Positions 35,989 through 45,308 are shown, counted from the stretch's first letter. The stretch: DNA of 64,000 nucleotides from Acholeplasmataceae bacterium UBA6150 (GCA_002423145.1 DIUU01000003.1:62001-126000); one strand, 5' to 3'. Numbers and translations: made by a program. Notes: generated from the sequence alone by a model not told the origin.

Positions 35989-36007
35989 TTAATTTTATAC
36001 AATTAAA

Positions 36008-36031
36008 ATAAAAAAAGAGGTTTTCACCTCT
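36008..36031 (-). terminator. Terminator of the PadR operon
   Basis: Minus-strand GAGGT/ACCTC hairpin with four-base loop followed by T7. Confidence 0.75.
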
Positions 36032-36989
36032 AGTTTGTTTTGGATGTAAGAATGGCTGTCATTGGGATTAACAAAAATGCAATCCAGGAGATATGAAATA
36101 ACCCGAAGAAGTATCCCAATGAGTAAAATAGAATCACGGATATGAATGGCATTAACGCAACCAAATTTGCTTTACCAAATAACGCAATAGCCATCATCGG
36201 AATCAATAAAACGAATTGCCAAGACCATCCCCAAGCATTGTAGAAATAGCCAATTAATATGAATAGTGCTATCATGCTTAAAGCAAATGAAACAAATAAC
36301 CATGCTTTACGTTTGTCTTGGCCCCTTAAATCACCAAAGGATACAGTGATATCACCTCTGATGACTGAATAGAGGGTGGCTGGTGCAAATCCCAACCAAG
36401 AGAATTGATAACCATTCGTTTCACCATAGATTATGTAAAAACCAATGCCTAATCCAATTAAGATAAAGAATATAATCGCATCCACACGCTTACCATGGGT
36501 GAAATACCCAAGAACAGGGATCGATAGAAATGGTAACCACGCCAGTTCCCAACGTTCAGTTAGAAATCCAATCAACATCATCGCAATCAAAGAAGCAAAC
36601 GGTGATAACGCAACGATGCGATCTCTTCTTGGCGAATTAATCAAGATTCCTAGGATTGGAATCATCAAGAAGAACATCCATCCAAACTGCCAACTGTTGA
36701 GATAAAATCCAGTAATGAAAAACAACATGGTAGCGAGAAAAGGCGATATCGCAACGATTTTATTGCCTCGTGTTCGTCGTTCTCTTTTTACACTTAAGGT
36801 TTCTTTTAACGCGTCGACGATGTCATTAGGATCGCCTAACATAGCCTCAACTTCAGCCGGTGATTTACCAGATGAAATGGCGTCATCGTACATTTCTTCA
36901 TAGTCTTTGAGAATATCTTTGATATCTGCGAAATTATTGGTGTATCGGTTTAATGCTTCTTTAATGGATAATAAATAAGTTTCTTTCAT
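36030..36989 (-). CDS. HAAS-domain (DUF1700-like) membrane protein
   Basis: 319 residues from ATG 36989 (GGAGG 8 bp upstream; the frame open to 37037 has no RBS). N-terminal HAAS-type helical domain (1-75: ILKDYEEMYDDAISSGKSPAEVEAMLGDP) followed by about ten membrane helices arranged as repeats of a short pair (FLATMLFFITGFYLNSWQFGW, FASLIAMMLIGFLTERWELAW, FVSFALSMIALFILIGYFYNAWGWSW). The HAAS domain usually comes with a PadR repressor, as here (4-bp overlap). Function unknown; probably membrane-stress related. Confidence 0.85.
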   Translation of the reverse strand: MKETYLLSIKEALNRYTNNFADIKDILKDYEEMYDDAISSGKSPAEVEAMLGDPNDIVDALKETLSVKRERRTRGNKIVAISPFLATMLFFITGFYLNSWQFGWMFFLMIPILGILINSPRRDRIVALSPFASLIAMMLIGFLTERWELAWLPFLSIPVLGYFTHGKRVDAIIFFILIGLGIGFYIIYGETNGYQFSWLGFAPATLYSVIRGDITVSFGDLRGQDKRKAWLFVSFALSMIALFILIGYFYNAWGWSWQFVLLIPMMAIALFGKANLVALMPFISVILFYSLGYFFGLFHISWIAFLLIPMTAILTSKTN

Positions 36990-37300
36990 TGTCTTGCCTC
37001 CATGATTTTTGTAACTCCAGATAAGAATGAACTCCATTCATCCTGGTATAGTTTTAATGCGTCTTTTCCAGATTTCGTTGTTACGTAATATTTCCGTGGT
37101 GCACCTACTTGGGTTTCTTCCATCTGGATATCAAAATACCCTAAAGTAGTCAGTCGTCTGAGAATGGGATAAACGGTATTTTCTGACACATCGATGATTC
37201 GCGATAACGTTTCAATGACTTCATAGCCATACATCTTTTTATCATCGATGAGTTTTAGAATACACATTTCGAGGATCCCTTTTTTGAATTGTGAATTCAT
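36986..37300 (-). CDS. PadR-family transcriptional repressor
   Basis: 104 residues: winged helix with the PadR opening KKGILEMCILKLIDDKKMYGYEVIETLSR and wing SENTVYPILRRLTTLGYF, then a short dimerisation helix (LYQDEWSSFLSGVTKIM). Subfamily s-PadR found with HAAS membrane proteins. Two 19-bp dyads cover its promoter (37311-37329 and 37344-37362), so autorepression is likely. Confidence 0.9.
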   Translation of the reverse strand: MNSQFKKGILEMCILKLIDDKKMYGYEVIETLSRIIDVSENTVYPILRRLTTLGYFDIQMEETQVGAPRKYYVTTKSGKDALKLYQDEWSSFLSGVTKIMEARQ

Positions 37301-37310
37301 ACATACCCCC

Positions 37311-37329
37311 TACTGTGTCTTACACAATA
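37311..37329. promoter_or_regulatory. PadR operator copy 1
   Basis: TACTGTG-TCTTA-CACAATA, a 7-5-7 imperfect dyad covering the transcription start of the padR gene. Confidence 0.7.
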
Positions 37330-37331
37330 CC

Positions 37332-37360
37332 AGTATATAACAGTACTGTGCGAAACACAA
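37332..37360 (-). promoter_or_regulatory. padR operon promoter
   Basis: Minus strand TTGTGT (37355-37360), 17 bp, TATACT (37332-37337); flanked and overlapped by both operators. Confidence 0.65.
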
Positions 37361-37362
37361 TA
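37344..37362. promoter_or_regulatory. PadR operator copy 2
   Basis: TACTGTG-CGAAA-CACAATA; identical 7-mers to copy 1 with a different spacer. Copies are 33 bp apart (about three helical turns), and this one overlaps the -35. Confidence 0.7.
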
Positions 37363-37371
37363 CCTAAAATG

Positions 37372-37410
37372 AAAAAAAATAAAAAGTGCAGAATTCAGGT
37401 GTTCTGCACC
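37372..37410 (-). terminator. Terminator of the XRE membrane protein gene
   Basis: Minus-strand GTGCAGAA/TTCTGCAC stem with 8-nt loop, then T5ATTTTTTTT. Confidence 0.85.
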
Positions 37411-37447
37411 TTTGTTATGACAACGACACCTCAGGGGAAAGTGAACG

Positions 37448-39154
37448 TTATAACTCTTTTTGATCGACCATGCGAATGGCTGTGTTGATCCAAACCAAGA
37501 TGGACATCGATAAACCAATTGAAATCCATAGGTAACCACCGACGGATAATCCAGATAAACTATAATCGATGACAATAGACATCATACTACTATAATCAAA
37601 TGAAATAATACAGGTGAATAACGATAAAGCGAAGAAGCCAATGAAGAATAGGGTATCTAACATGAAGTGGATGTTTTTATTCTTCAGTAATACATGTTTT
37701 AAGCCATAAAGAATGAGTAACACCAATAATCCAACCGGTGGAATCAAAATATAATAATTGCCATGGATGTTAAAAAGCGGATTAACGATACTAAAGCCTT
37801 TAACGACATCCCAAATGTAAGCATCAATGCGCCACTGAGTATACAACACAGGTTGTGTTAAGCTGAGCAATAAGAGAGGAAACATGCTGATTAATAGTAT
37901 GTTGAACACCTTTTTCAAGTATTGAGTATTTCTAAACAACAATTCAAATCCAAAACCAATCAATATGGCTGGTATGGTAATGTATCCAGAAAAAGCATGC
38001 ATACTTCTTGTGGTATAAGTGAAAAAGAGTATGACGAACGTTAAAGTGATGATGATGTTTCTTAAATAGCTGAAGAAGCGTTCATTGTATTGTTGTTCCT
38101 GTTTTAGTTCAACGACAACCATCACGATAGAACCAATCAGAGTTACCAAGAAGAATGCGAAACTGTAATCAAAATATTCGATAAAATTAGCCATTTCTGC
38201 GAATGGCTCGTAGGAATCATGTGTTCTGCCAGTAAGAATTAATCCAACCGATAAGATGATTGAAATCAGTAATCCAATAACCCCTTTTTTATCCACGATG
38301 GATAGATAGACATTGGGTAACAAAATCACAATCGGTATGAAAAAAATCAAACGATCCACGGTTCCCCAAACAAAATCATAGATTAATATACCAAAGAAGA
38401 TGAAAACAAATAAGAACACAGCAACCATGATCGATCGATAAATATTTTTATTATGAACGATACTCTCGTGTTTGTATGTGATGGATTTATATATCTTTAG
38501 AACGATTAAAGTCAATGGTATGGATAACATCAGTGTGACCAAACTTGACCAAAAAAAGCTTAAGAAATCTACATAGTCATCCCCAATAACATATATCTGA
38601 CCATATCCGGTTTTTTCTATTATATATTTTAAAACAAATTGAGGTAATAGGATTGCAATCGCAGAAATCAATGTGATGATTTGAAGTTTTGATTGTTGAT
38701 ATATGACGAATTTATCTAAATCATTGTACACAGCCGACTTGATGAATTGGTATTTACCATATTGATATAGTATAAATCCAATAAACCAACCAATCGACAG
38801 CGGAATCAAACTCATGAATTTATCGTCTTTTAAATAAATCAAGCCGATGCCCATCAATAAACCAAATAGTGTAGTCGCGAGTGACATGCGTGATATCATC
38901 TCAAACTGTGACACCACTTTTACTGACGTGGTTTCACAATCCGTCGATTGATCGCCATTCAATAACTCATCCACACTTACACCCAGTGTATACGCCAGTT
39001 TTGGAAGGATTGTAACTTCTGGATACCCTTCACCTGTCTCCCAACGAGAGATGGCTTTATCGGTTACCTGTAGTAATTCAGCCAGTTCGCTTTGTGTCAT
39101 TTTCTTGTCTTTTCGTTTTTTCGCAATAAACTGTCCAGTTGTTTTTGTATTCAT
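37448..39154 (-). CDS. XRE-type HTH fused to a polytopic membrane protein
   Basis: 568 residues. N-terminal XRE/Cro HTH (about 6-65: KKRKDKKMTQSELAELLQVTDKAISRWETGEGYPEV), a linker, then about twelve to thirteen membrane helices (85-555). The HTH is in the cytosol and tethered to the membrane, so the protein may be a membrane-bound transcription regulator. The membrane part matches no transporter I recognise. RBS GAGGTG; TATACT upstream. Confidence 0.8.
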   Translation of the reverse strand: MNTKTTGQFIAKKRKDKKMTQSELAELLQVTDKAISRWETGEGYPEVTILPKLAYTLGVSVDELLNGDQSTDCETTSVKVVSQFEMISRMSLATTLFGLLMGIGLIYLKDDKFMSLIPLSIGWFIGFILYQYGKYQFIKSAVYNDLDKFVIYQQSKLQIITLISAIAILLPQFVLKYIIEKTGYGQIYVIGDDYVDFLSFFWSSLVTLMLSIPLTLIVLKIYKSITYKHESIVHNKNIYRSIMVAVFLFVFIFFGILIYDFVWGTVDRLIFFIPIVILLPNVYLSIVDKKGVIGLLISIILSVGLILTGRTHDSYEPFAEMANFIEYFDYSFAFFLVTLIGSIVMVVVELKQEQQYNERFFSYLRNIIITLTFVILFFTYTTRSMHAFSGYITIPAILIGFGFELLFRNTQYLKKVFNILLISMFPLLLLSLTQPVLYTQWRIDAYIWDVVKGFSIVNPLFNIHGNYYILIPPVGLLVLLILYGLKHVLLKNKNIHFMLDTLFFIGFFALSLFTCIISFDYSSMMSIVIDYSLSGLSVGGYLWISIGLSMSILVWINTAIRMVDQKEL

Positions 39155-39259
39155 ATCTGCACCTCACTTATAGTATATAGTCATACCCAAATTTGCACTA
39201 TCCATGGAAACTAGAATGAGTCTATGAATCGTGGATACATCCATTTTACCTTATTTGAC

Positions 39260-39293
39260 AAAAAATAAAAACCACTAAAAAATAGTGGTTTTT
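39260..39293 (-). terminator. Terminator
   Basis: Minus-strand AAAACCACTA/TAGTGGTTTT hairpin with T-rich tail, after the DUF308-like gene. Confidence 0.85.
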
Positions 39294-39313
39294 CGCGTAT
39301 TTAAGCCTTTTTA

Positions 39314-39955
39314 CTAGTTAACGTAAGGACGTTCTTCTTTTTGTTCATCCAAAATAACTTCTTTTTGTTTTTCAACGGCTTTTTGTTTTTCTTTGCCTTC
39401 ATTGAGTTCAAGTTGGAATTGACGATACTTCTTATAACCACCAAAACCATCGACGCCAAGGTAAGCTGCACCAATCAATGAAATGACTAGTAAGAATAGA
39501 CCAACGGTTTCATAAGAGAAATCTGGTCTAACAGCGATATAAGTACCTAAAGTAATCGCGAGAATATGAATCCAAAATTTAGGAATTTCTGATTTTTCAC
39601 CTAGGAATACAACAGAATTGAAGTAAACCAACGCTCTAGCATAGAAGAAGAACGCCAATGAATAACGGTAGACTTCTTTCCATAATTCACTGCTATCCAT
39701 TTGACCGGTCGCTGCGACATATATGAGCACACCACCAATGATGGTATCGAAAATGATTTCGATCAAATTGATGGTACGTAGAACTTCTTTTTTCAATGTT
39801 TTTAATAAAGGAATCACTCTAAACAACGAGAATATAACGATGACTACCCCAGTAATCAAATAGACAACATCGTTTGCGAAAACCATGTAAATGCCTACCC
39901 CAAGCAGGATGGCAGCTAATAAAAATTTTAATACCCAACCATAACCATATTTCAT
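39314..39955 (-). CDS. Hypothetical DUF308-like membrane protein
   Basis: 213 residues with six short membrane helices and a charged C-terminal tail rich in Lys/Glu (KEKQKAVEKQKEVILDEQKEERP). The helix spacing (GVGIYMVFANDVVYLITGVVIVIFS) resembles HdeD/DUF308 proteins. Function unknown. RBS AGGAGG. Confidence 0.65.
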   Translation of the reverse strand: MKYGYGWVLKFLLAAILLGVGIYMVFANDVVYLITGVVIVIFSLFRVIPLLKTLKKEVLRTINLIEIIFDTIIGGVLIYVAATGQMDSSELWKEVYRYSLAFFFYARALVYFNSVVFLGEKSEIPKFWIHILAITLGTYIAVRPDFSYETVGLFLLVISLIGAAYLGVDGFGGYKKYRQFQLELNEGKEKQKAVEKQKEVILDEQKEERPYVN

Positions 39956-40055
39956 GAAATTAAATCCTCCTTTAGTTTATCTCATTATAGTGTATTGTCA
40001 CATTTTTATCAACGACATTAGCGTGTCGATTGAAATGAATTAGAAAAAAATCGTA

Positions 40056-40790
40056 TTATCCAATAAGTTCGGATAGTTTTTTAATCGGAACGCGTATATC
40101 GAACATTCGATTATCATAGATAAATTCAACATCCTCTTCAATTTTAATGAGGGGATGAAGCTTCTTTAAATACAAACCAATTTCGTACAAACTGTATTTG
40201 TGATTGCTGTTGACAAGATAAATGTCTGGAGGTAAATTCAGCACCACATTGTAGATGGCTTTGGCAGTATCTTCCAAAAAGGAAGCAGAAGGATAAAATC
40301 TCGAGGACAGTTTACATACCCCATCTTTCTTCATGGCTTCATAAATAAAGTTTAGCATTTGATTTTGATTGGCATCGTAACCAATTTGCCAACCCAATCT
40401 TAAAATATAGGATTTAGGGTTGATAGCCAAACAAGCATCTTCACAGTTTTTCTTGTAGGTGCCATAATCATCGTTTGGTATGACTGGGTCAGAGACCACA
40501 AACGGTCCTTTTTGTGCATTACCATAAACAGAGACAGTGGATGTATAAACGAACGTAATATCCAACATATGACATATTTTCGCTAAGGTCTCTGCCCAAG
40601 CAAGAGGACCTAAAGCGCAGTGAATAATCACCCGAGGATCGATGGTTTCAATAAACTTCAATATGGCTTCATAATCTTCAGTCGATACTTGATTACGGTC
40701 ATAGGATACAATTTCATAGCCTTTTGATTTGTATACTTTCGCAATCCATGGTGCTACCGTACCATTCATACCTGTGATAATGATTTTCAT
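40056..40790 (-). CDS. NAD-dependent epimerase/dehydratase-like (extended SDR)
   Basis: 244 residues; nucleotide loop ITGMNGTVAP (GxxGxxx variant), catalytic YTSTVSVYG with YGTYKKNCE (Tyr-x3-Lys, about residue 128). Closest in style to RmlD/dTDP-4-dehydrorhamnose reductase-like or epimerase-like SDRs, which act on nucleotide sugars. At 244 residues it is shorter than typical epimerases (about 300). Substrate unknown. RBS GGAGGTG. Confidence 0.8.
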   Translation of the reverse strand: MKIIITGMNGTVAPWIAKVYKSKGYEIVSYDRNQVSTEDYEAILKFIETIDPRVIIHCALGPLAWAETLAKICHMLDITFVYTSTVSVYGNAQKGPFVVSDPVIPNDDYGTYKKNCEDACLAINPKSYILRLGWQIGYDANQNQMLNFIYEAMKKDGVCKLSSRFYPSASFLEDTAKAIYNVVLNLPPDIYLVNSNHKYSLYEIGLYLKKLHPLIKIEEDVEFIYDNRMFDIRVPIKKLSELIG

Positions 40791-40830
40791 GATATCACCT
40801 CCCCATACTTATATTATACTGAATATACTT

Positions 40831-40864
40831 AAAAAAAACAAAAAGCGAATGATTAGTTCGCTTT
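40831..40864 (-). terminator. Terminator
   Basis: Minus-strand AAAGCGAA/TTCGCTTT hairpin followed by TTGTTTTTTTT. Confidence 0.85.
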
Positions 40865-40869
40865 AGTAG

Positions 40870-41481
40870 TTACTCAAATGAAATGTCTGATGACTCGCTT
40901 TGGGCAATCTTTGAATATGAAGGTTTATAAAAGTAATGAAGCACAACCCATATCAATAAAACAGATATATATAAAGTAATCAGTGCATTAAACAAAGAAT
41001 ATAAGCGAAGGCTAACGGGATTGAGTTGGCGATTCATCAAGAATAGAACACCAATGTATAAGGTATGAATAATGACGATCAATTTCGCAATAATTACTAT
41101 CCATTGACCAAAGCGTTTATGAATGAAAATTAGACCAATGAGAACGATAATCGATAGACTGATGGGAAATAAGAAGATGAGCAAATTCTCAATCCACATA
41201 CTCGGATACACCCGCATCACATTCATCATCGATGAGATTGATTGAATGATGCCGATTGCGGTACTAAAAATGAAGACCCCAAGGATTAGATTCTTGTTCT
41301 CATTATACAAAGCAACCCCAATCAAAAAAGCAATGATTACAGAGAGTATTAATGTAGATACATAGTTAATAATATTTGAAATCGTTGGATAGTTCGTAAT
41401 CATAAACCAATGTAAGACAGCAGATATAATGATCAGACCAAAATAGATGAATCCACTATACTTTAAACAGGATTTTTTCAT
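40870..41481 (-). CDS. Hypothetical six-helix membrane protein
   Basis: 203 residues from ATG 41481 (AAAGGCG upstream); the frame is open to 41550 but without RBS. Six hydrophobic helices spread over the whole length. No recognised family. Confidence 0.65.
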   Translation of the reverse strand: MKKSCLKYSGFIYFGLIIISAVLHWFMITNYPTISNIINYVSTLILSVIIAFLIGVALYNENKNLILGVFIFSTAIGIIQSISSMMNVMRVYPSMWIENLLIFLFPISLSIIVLIGLIFIHKRFGQWIVIIAKLIVIIHTLYIGVLFLMNRQLNPVSLRLYSLFNALITLYISVLLIWVVLHYFYKPSYSKIAQSESSDISFE

Positions 41482-41629
41482 AATGAACGCCTTTCTGAGA
41501 CAATGTCTATTGGTTATTATATGTTTTAGAAAGTAGGTATTAGCCACCATGTCTCATATAATAAATAAAATAGATAGCATCTTCAATAATTTATTTTTCA
41601 AACTAAATAACCTCTATTAAAAAGTATAT

Positions 41630-41656
41630 CAAAAAAAGGATGCTTTCGCACCCCTT
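41630..41656 (-). terminator. Terminator of the DUF975-like gene
   Basis: Minus-strand GGGTGC-GAAA-GCATCC hairpin (one G-U pair) followed by T7. Confidence 0.8.
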
Positions 41657-42411
41657 TATTCTAAATCTTTCGGAGATTCTGGTTCGGTTGGTTCTCCATC
41701 CACCACAGATTCACTGTTCGGTGCCTCGATGGATTTTGGTAATTTAGTCTTTCTAACAGGTTTATCTTCGACTAGAATAGGTTCTGCAATAACGGCTTTA
41801 GCGTTTGAGATATCTCTGAAGAACATCATATCGACAATCATAATTTCAGCGAAAATTAACGGTAGAATGATGGTGTAACCCAATGAGAAGAGGGCTGCGA
41901 TTCTTGGAGCGATACGGACCAATATAGCAATGAATATACTAACAGCCATAGGGACTACCGACCCCAATATTCTTAAAATGAATAGATTGAGTTTATTGCC
42001 GTTCATCATATCAAATGAGGACTTAAAAGCCTCAGAAGTTGTGATATCCGGATTCAATGTAATGATATAAAACAATGGCGCGAGTGCGAATGCGAATATG
42101 ACACCTGGAACGAAAAACAAAACGAACCCTGCGACCATAATAACCAATTGAAGCAATGCTGCGATCAATAATCTTAAATAGCGATCGGCGGTCATATCGA
42201 CACCTTTTAAGGTTTCAAACAAATCGGCTTCGCCTTTTTCAAGGAAAGATTTAAAAAATGACACAGAAGCGATTAAAGCGATGGGTGTTAAAACGGGTAT
42301 CACAAGTGAAATCACAAGGATCATTGAAAACAATACTAGCTTCACTAAATTCATGAAGCCCTTCTTAAATACGAGCTTATAAGCATCGATATGGTACTGA
42401 ATGAATCGCAT
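41656..42411 (-). CDS. DUF975-like integral membrane protein
   Basis: 251 residues with five to six membrane helices and a disordered acidic C-terminus (SIEAPNSESVVDGEPTEPESPKD). The region GFVLFFVPGVIFAFALAPLFYIITLNPDITTSEAFKSS with Pro-Gly in a long helix is typical of DUF975/YciC-type membrane proteins. Function unknown. RBS AAAGGGG. Confidence 0.7.
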   Translation of the reverse strand: MRFIQYHIDAYKLVFKKGFMNLVKLVLFSMILVISLVIPVLTPIALIASVSFFKSFLEKGEADLFETLKGVDMTADRYLRLLIAALLQLVIMVAGFVLFFVPGVIFAFALAPLFYIITLNPDITTSEAFKSSFDMMNGNKLNLFILRILGSVVPMAVSIFIAILVRIAPRIAALFSLGYTIILPLIFAEIMIVDMMFFRDISNAKAVIAEPILVEDKPVRKTKLPKSIEAPNSESVVDGEPTEPESPKDLE

Positions 42412-42435
42412 AAATCCCCTTTCTCCCTCAAAGGG

Positions 42436-42457
42436 AAACGTCTAAATGATGACGTTT
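42436..42457. promoter_or_regulatory. Perfect 7-bp inverted repeat in the leader of the DUF975-like gene
   Basis: AAACGTC (42436-42442) and GACGTTT (42451-42457) lie between the minus-strand promoter and the SD; could be an operator or an RNA hairpin. The 299-bp gap 42412-42710 otherwise holds the two divergent promoters and a leader with a small GCAAC/GTTGC hairpin near 42580. Confidence 0.45.
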
Positions 42458-42470
42458 ACTTTTCAAGGCT

Positions 42471-42498
42471 ATTATACCGCAAATTCCACCATAAACAA
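42471..42498 (-). promoter_or_regulatory. Promoter of the DUF975-like gene
   Basis: Minus strand TTGTTT (42493-42498), 16 bp, TATAAT (42471-42476). Confidence 0.65.
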
Positions 42499-42710
42499 TC
42501 TAAAATCTTTAAAAATTAAGTAATAATTGGGAATGAATGTGCTAAAATGGGATTGGATTTAAACAGGGTGATGTGATGCAACCAAACGTTGCGTGACAAA
42601 TCATAAAAAGACAGCTAGAATTAAGGTGTTGAAAATGAAAATAGCAGTAGATATCATGTAAATCTAACCATCATCAACAAAAATAGTAATCAACTAAAGG
42701 GGTGTATTAT

Positions 42711-43715
42711 ATGGAAATCATTAAAGTTGAAAATTTAAAAAAAGAATTCATAATATATGAAAAAGAACCTGGACTAAAAGGGGTCATTAAAAGTTTTTAT
42801 AATGCGAAAAAAATCATTAAAAAAGCAGTCGATGACGTCTCATTTACCATTCAACAAGGCGAGATTGTAGGCTACATTGGACCCAATGGCGCTGGGAAAT
42901 CGACTACCATCAAGATGTTAACAGGCATTCTCACACCCACCTCTGGGGTAGTTCATGTCGATGGGGTGATTCCTTATCAAAAGAGAACAGTGAATGCGAA
43001 AAAGATCGGTGTTGTTTTTGGTCAAAGAACACAACTGTGGTGGGATTTGCCACTCATCGAGTCATTCACCGTTTTAAAAGAAATTTATGAAATCAGTGAT
43101 AACGATTATAAAGAACGTTTGGCCTATTTTAGTGGATTATTCGGGTTAAATGAATTCATCAAACAACCCGTGAGACAATTATCACTTGGACAACGGATGA
43201 AGGCCGATATCGTAGCTTCATTATTACACAATCCGAAACTGCTGTTCTTAGATGAACCTACCATCGGACTCGATGTCATTGCGAAAGAGAATATCCGAAA
43301 GACTTTGAAAGAAATCCATGAAAAATACCAAACAACCATCATCTTAACGACACACGATTTGGCAGATATTGAAGAGTTGTGTGATCGTATTATGATGATT
43401 GACCAAGGGAAAATCATTTACGATGGTAGTCTTGAAACCATCAAAGCCAAGTTTGGTTCTAAAAAGATCGTTCGTTTCACATTGAAAAATGAGTCTGATA
43501 TTGATATGAAGTCCTTTGAACCTTTAAAAAAGATCGATAAGGATTTAACCTGTAAACTTGAAAATAAAGCATTGACAGTGATTTTCAATAAGCTCAAAAT
43601 CAAAGTGGGCGATATCATTAGCCCTGTATTGGCACAAACCGAAGTACTAGACATCGATATTTCCGATGATCATCTCGAAAATATCATCAAAGCGATTTAT
43701 AAAAACGGTCTATGA
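42711..43715 (+). CDS. ABC-2 exporter ATPase (DUF990-associated)
   Basis: 334 residues from ATG 42711 (AAAGGGG upstream; the GTG at 42702 overlaps it). Walker A GPNGAGKST, signature LSLGQRMKAD, Walker B LLFLDEPTIGLD, His in THDLADIE; the N-terminal insert VIKSFYNAKKIIKKAVDDVSF and the C-terminal 90-residue domain mark the NatA-like DUF990-linked class. Forms an operon with two different permeases. Substrate unknown. Confidence 0.9.
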   Translation: MEIIKVENLKKEFIIYEKEPGLKGVIKSFYNAKKIIKKAVDDVSFTIQQGEIVGYIGPNGAGKSTTIKMLTGILTPTSGVVHVDGVIPYQKRTVNAKKIGVVFGQRTQLWWDLPLIESFTVLKEIYEISDNDYKERLAYFSGLFGLNEFIKQPVRQLSLGQRMKADIVASLLHNPKLLFLDEPTIGLDVIAKENIRKTLKEIHEKYQTTIILTTHDLADIEELCDRIMMIDQGKIIYDGSLETIKAKFGSKKIVRFTLKNESDIDMKSFEPLKKIDKDLTCKLENKALTVIFNKLKIKVGDIISPVLAQTEVLDIDISDDHLENIIKAIYKNGL

Positions 43716-44521
43716 TCAAAACATTAAAAAAATATTTACCGTTCTTTAGAACCAGTATTATGAACATGTTCATCTATCGGGGTACGATTCTATTATGGCT
43801 ACTATTAGACGTATTCCAATTCTTTATGATGGTCTTTTTATGGATGAGTGTTTATGAATACAATCAGAGTATACAAGGGTTTACCTTAAACGAAATGTTA
43901 CTGTACTATCTATTTACTAACATTCTGTATGTGTTTTCAGATACCGAAGCAATGTACATTATGAACGAAGAAATTAGAGAGGGTAGGATCAGTATGATGC
44001 TGATTAAACCCATCTCTTATAAAGCAAGGCTATACGCGGAAGTCTTTGGCCGTGTCATTGGTATATTCTCATTGACACTACCGATTGTGGGTATCACAGC
44101 AGGGGTGCTAATATGGGTATTCCATATCCCGTTTGAAATCACATTGATTCAAGTATTGTTAACATTATTATTCATCCCATTGATTTTTATGTTAATGTTT
44201 GAATTCTCCTATTTCTTTGGTACGATATCCATCCATACCACCAATGTCTTTGGATTGGCCATACTGATGAATGTCACGATTCGAATCATATCGGGTCAGC
44301 TCATCCCGTTATCCTTATATCCAAAACAAATCCTCAGTATCATTGAGTACTTACCATTCAAATTCATCAGTTATCCAACCCTCATATTGCTGGGTAAAGT
44401 CTCAACACAAGAAGCGCTGATTGGTTTACTCGTACTTGCCATCTGGGTTGTGGGCTTCAATCTCTTCAGTCAGTTCATCTTTAAGATTTCCATGAAGAAG
44501 ATTGTCGTGTTTGGTGGTTAA
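43712..44521 (+). CDS. ABC-2 permease, DUF990 type (first subunit)
   Basis: 269 residues with six membrane helices. The ATG overlaps the ATPase stop by 4 bp. The opening YLPFFRTSIMNMFIYRGTILLWLLLDVFQFFMMVFLWMSVY is the usual start of this permease family. Forms a heterodimeric channel with the next gene product. Confidence 0.85.
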   Translation: MIKTLKKYLPFFRTSIMNMFIYRGTILLWLLLDVFQFFMMVFLWMSVYEYNQSIQGFTLNEMLLYYLFTNILYVFSDTEAMYIMNEEIREGRISMMLIKPISYKARLYAEVFGRVIGIFSLTLPIVGITAGVLIWVFHIPFEITLIQVLLTLLFIPLIFMLMFEFSYFFGTISIHTTNVFGLAILMNVTIRIISGQLIPLSLYPKQILSIIEYLPFKFISYPTLILLGKVSTQEALIGLLVLAIWVVGFNLFSQFIFKISMKKIVVFGG

Positions 44522-44522
44522 T

Positions 44523-45308
44523 ATGAAATATTTAAAAATATACAGCATATTCTTCAAACAATATTTAAAAGGCCTGATGGAATATCGGGTAGACTTCTTA
44601 ATTGGCATGGTCGGTTTCTTATTTACCCAAGGGGCTGGTTTACTATTCTTATATATCATTTTTCAAAATATACAGGCTTTGGCCGGGTTTTCACTCGATC
44701 AAATACTGTTGATGTATGGGTTATCCTTAATACCCAAAGGGATTGATCATTTATTCTTTGATAACATCTGGTTATTACCTCGATATGTTCGTCAAGGTGG
44801 GATGGATCGGTACATGCTTAGACCGATCAATGCCCTATATGTTTTCTTAATTGAGCGGTTTCAACCAGATGCTTTTGGTGAAATCATACTCGGAACATTC
44901 TTGGTCATTACGACCTTAACTAATTTAGGTTTAGGTCTCCATTGGATTCAATTTGTCGTGATTGGTCTAACCTTATTCATTGGCATCTTTATATTCACAG
45001 GATTAAAACTCGCCACGGCGTCGACTTCATTTTGGTTAAAAAACAGTTACCCACTCATTCAAGTCACTTACAACTTAAGTGATTTCATGAAATACCCCAT
45101 CACCATATTCCCAAAGGTGATGCAACTGATTTTAACCTATCTCATCCCCTACGCTTTGGTATCCTATTATCCAGCCATGTACTTATTCGGTGAAGTGAAC
45201 CTCATCGAATTGACACTATACCTCTTTGGTATAACAACCTTTATTATTTGTTTAGGTTTATGGGTTTGGCAAAAAGGTTTAAAACATTACGAATCTGCGG
45301 GTAGCTAA
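44523..45308 (+). CDS. ABC-2 permease, DUF990 type (second subunit)
   Basis: 261 residues from ATG 44523 just after the stop of the first permease (TAATATG). Six membrane helices; IFFKQYLKGLMEYRVDFLIGM and YVRQGGMDRYMLRPINALY are family-typical. Closed by the hairpin at 45307-45353. Confidence 0.85.
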   Translation: MKYLKIYSIFFKQYLKGLMEYRVDFLIGMVGFLFTQGAGLLFLYIIFQNIQALAGFSLDQILLMYGLSLIPKGIDHLFFDNIWLLPRYVRQGGMDRYMLRPINALYVFLIERFQPDAFGEIILGTFLVITTLTNLGLGLHWIQFVVIGLTLFIGIFIFTGLKLATASTSFWLKNSYPLIQVTYNLSDFMKYPITIFPKVMQLILTYLIPYALVSYYPAMYLFGEVNLIELTLYLFGITTFIICLGLWVWQKGLKHYESAGS

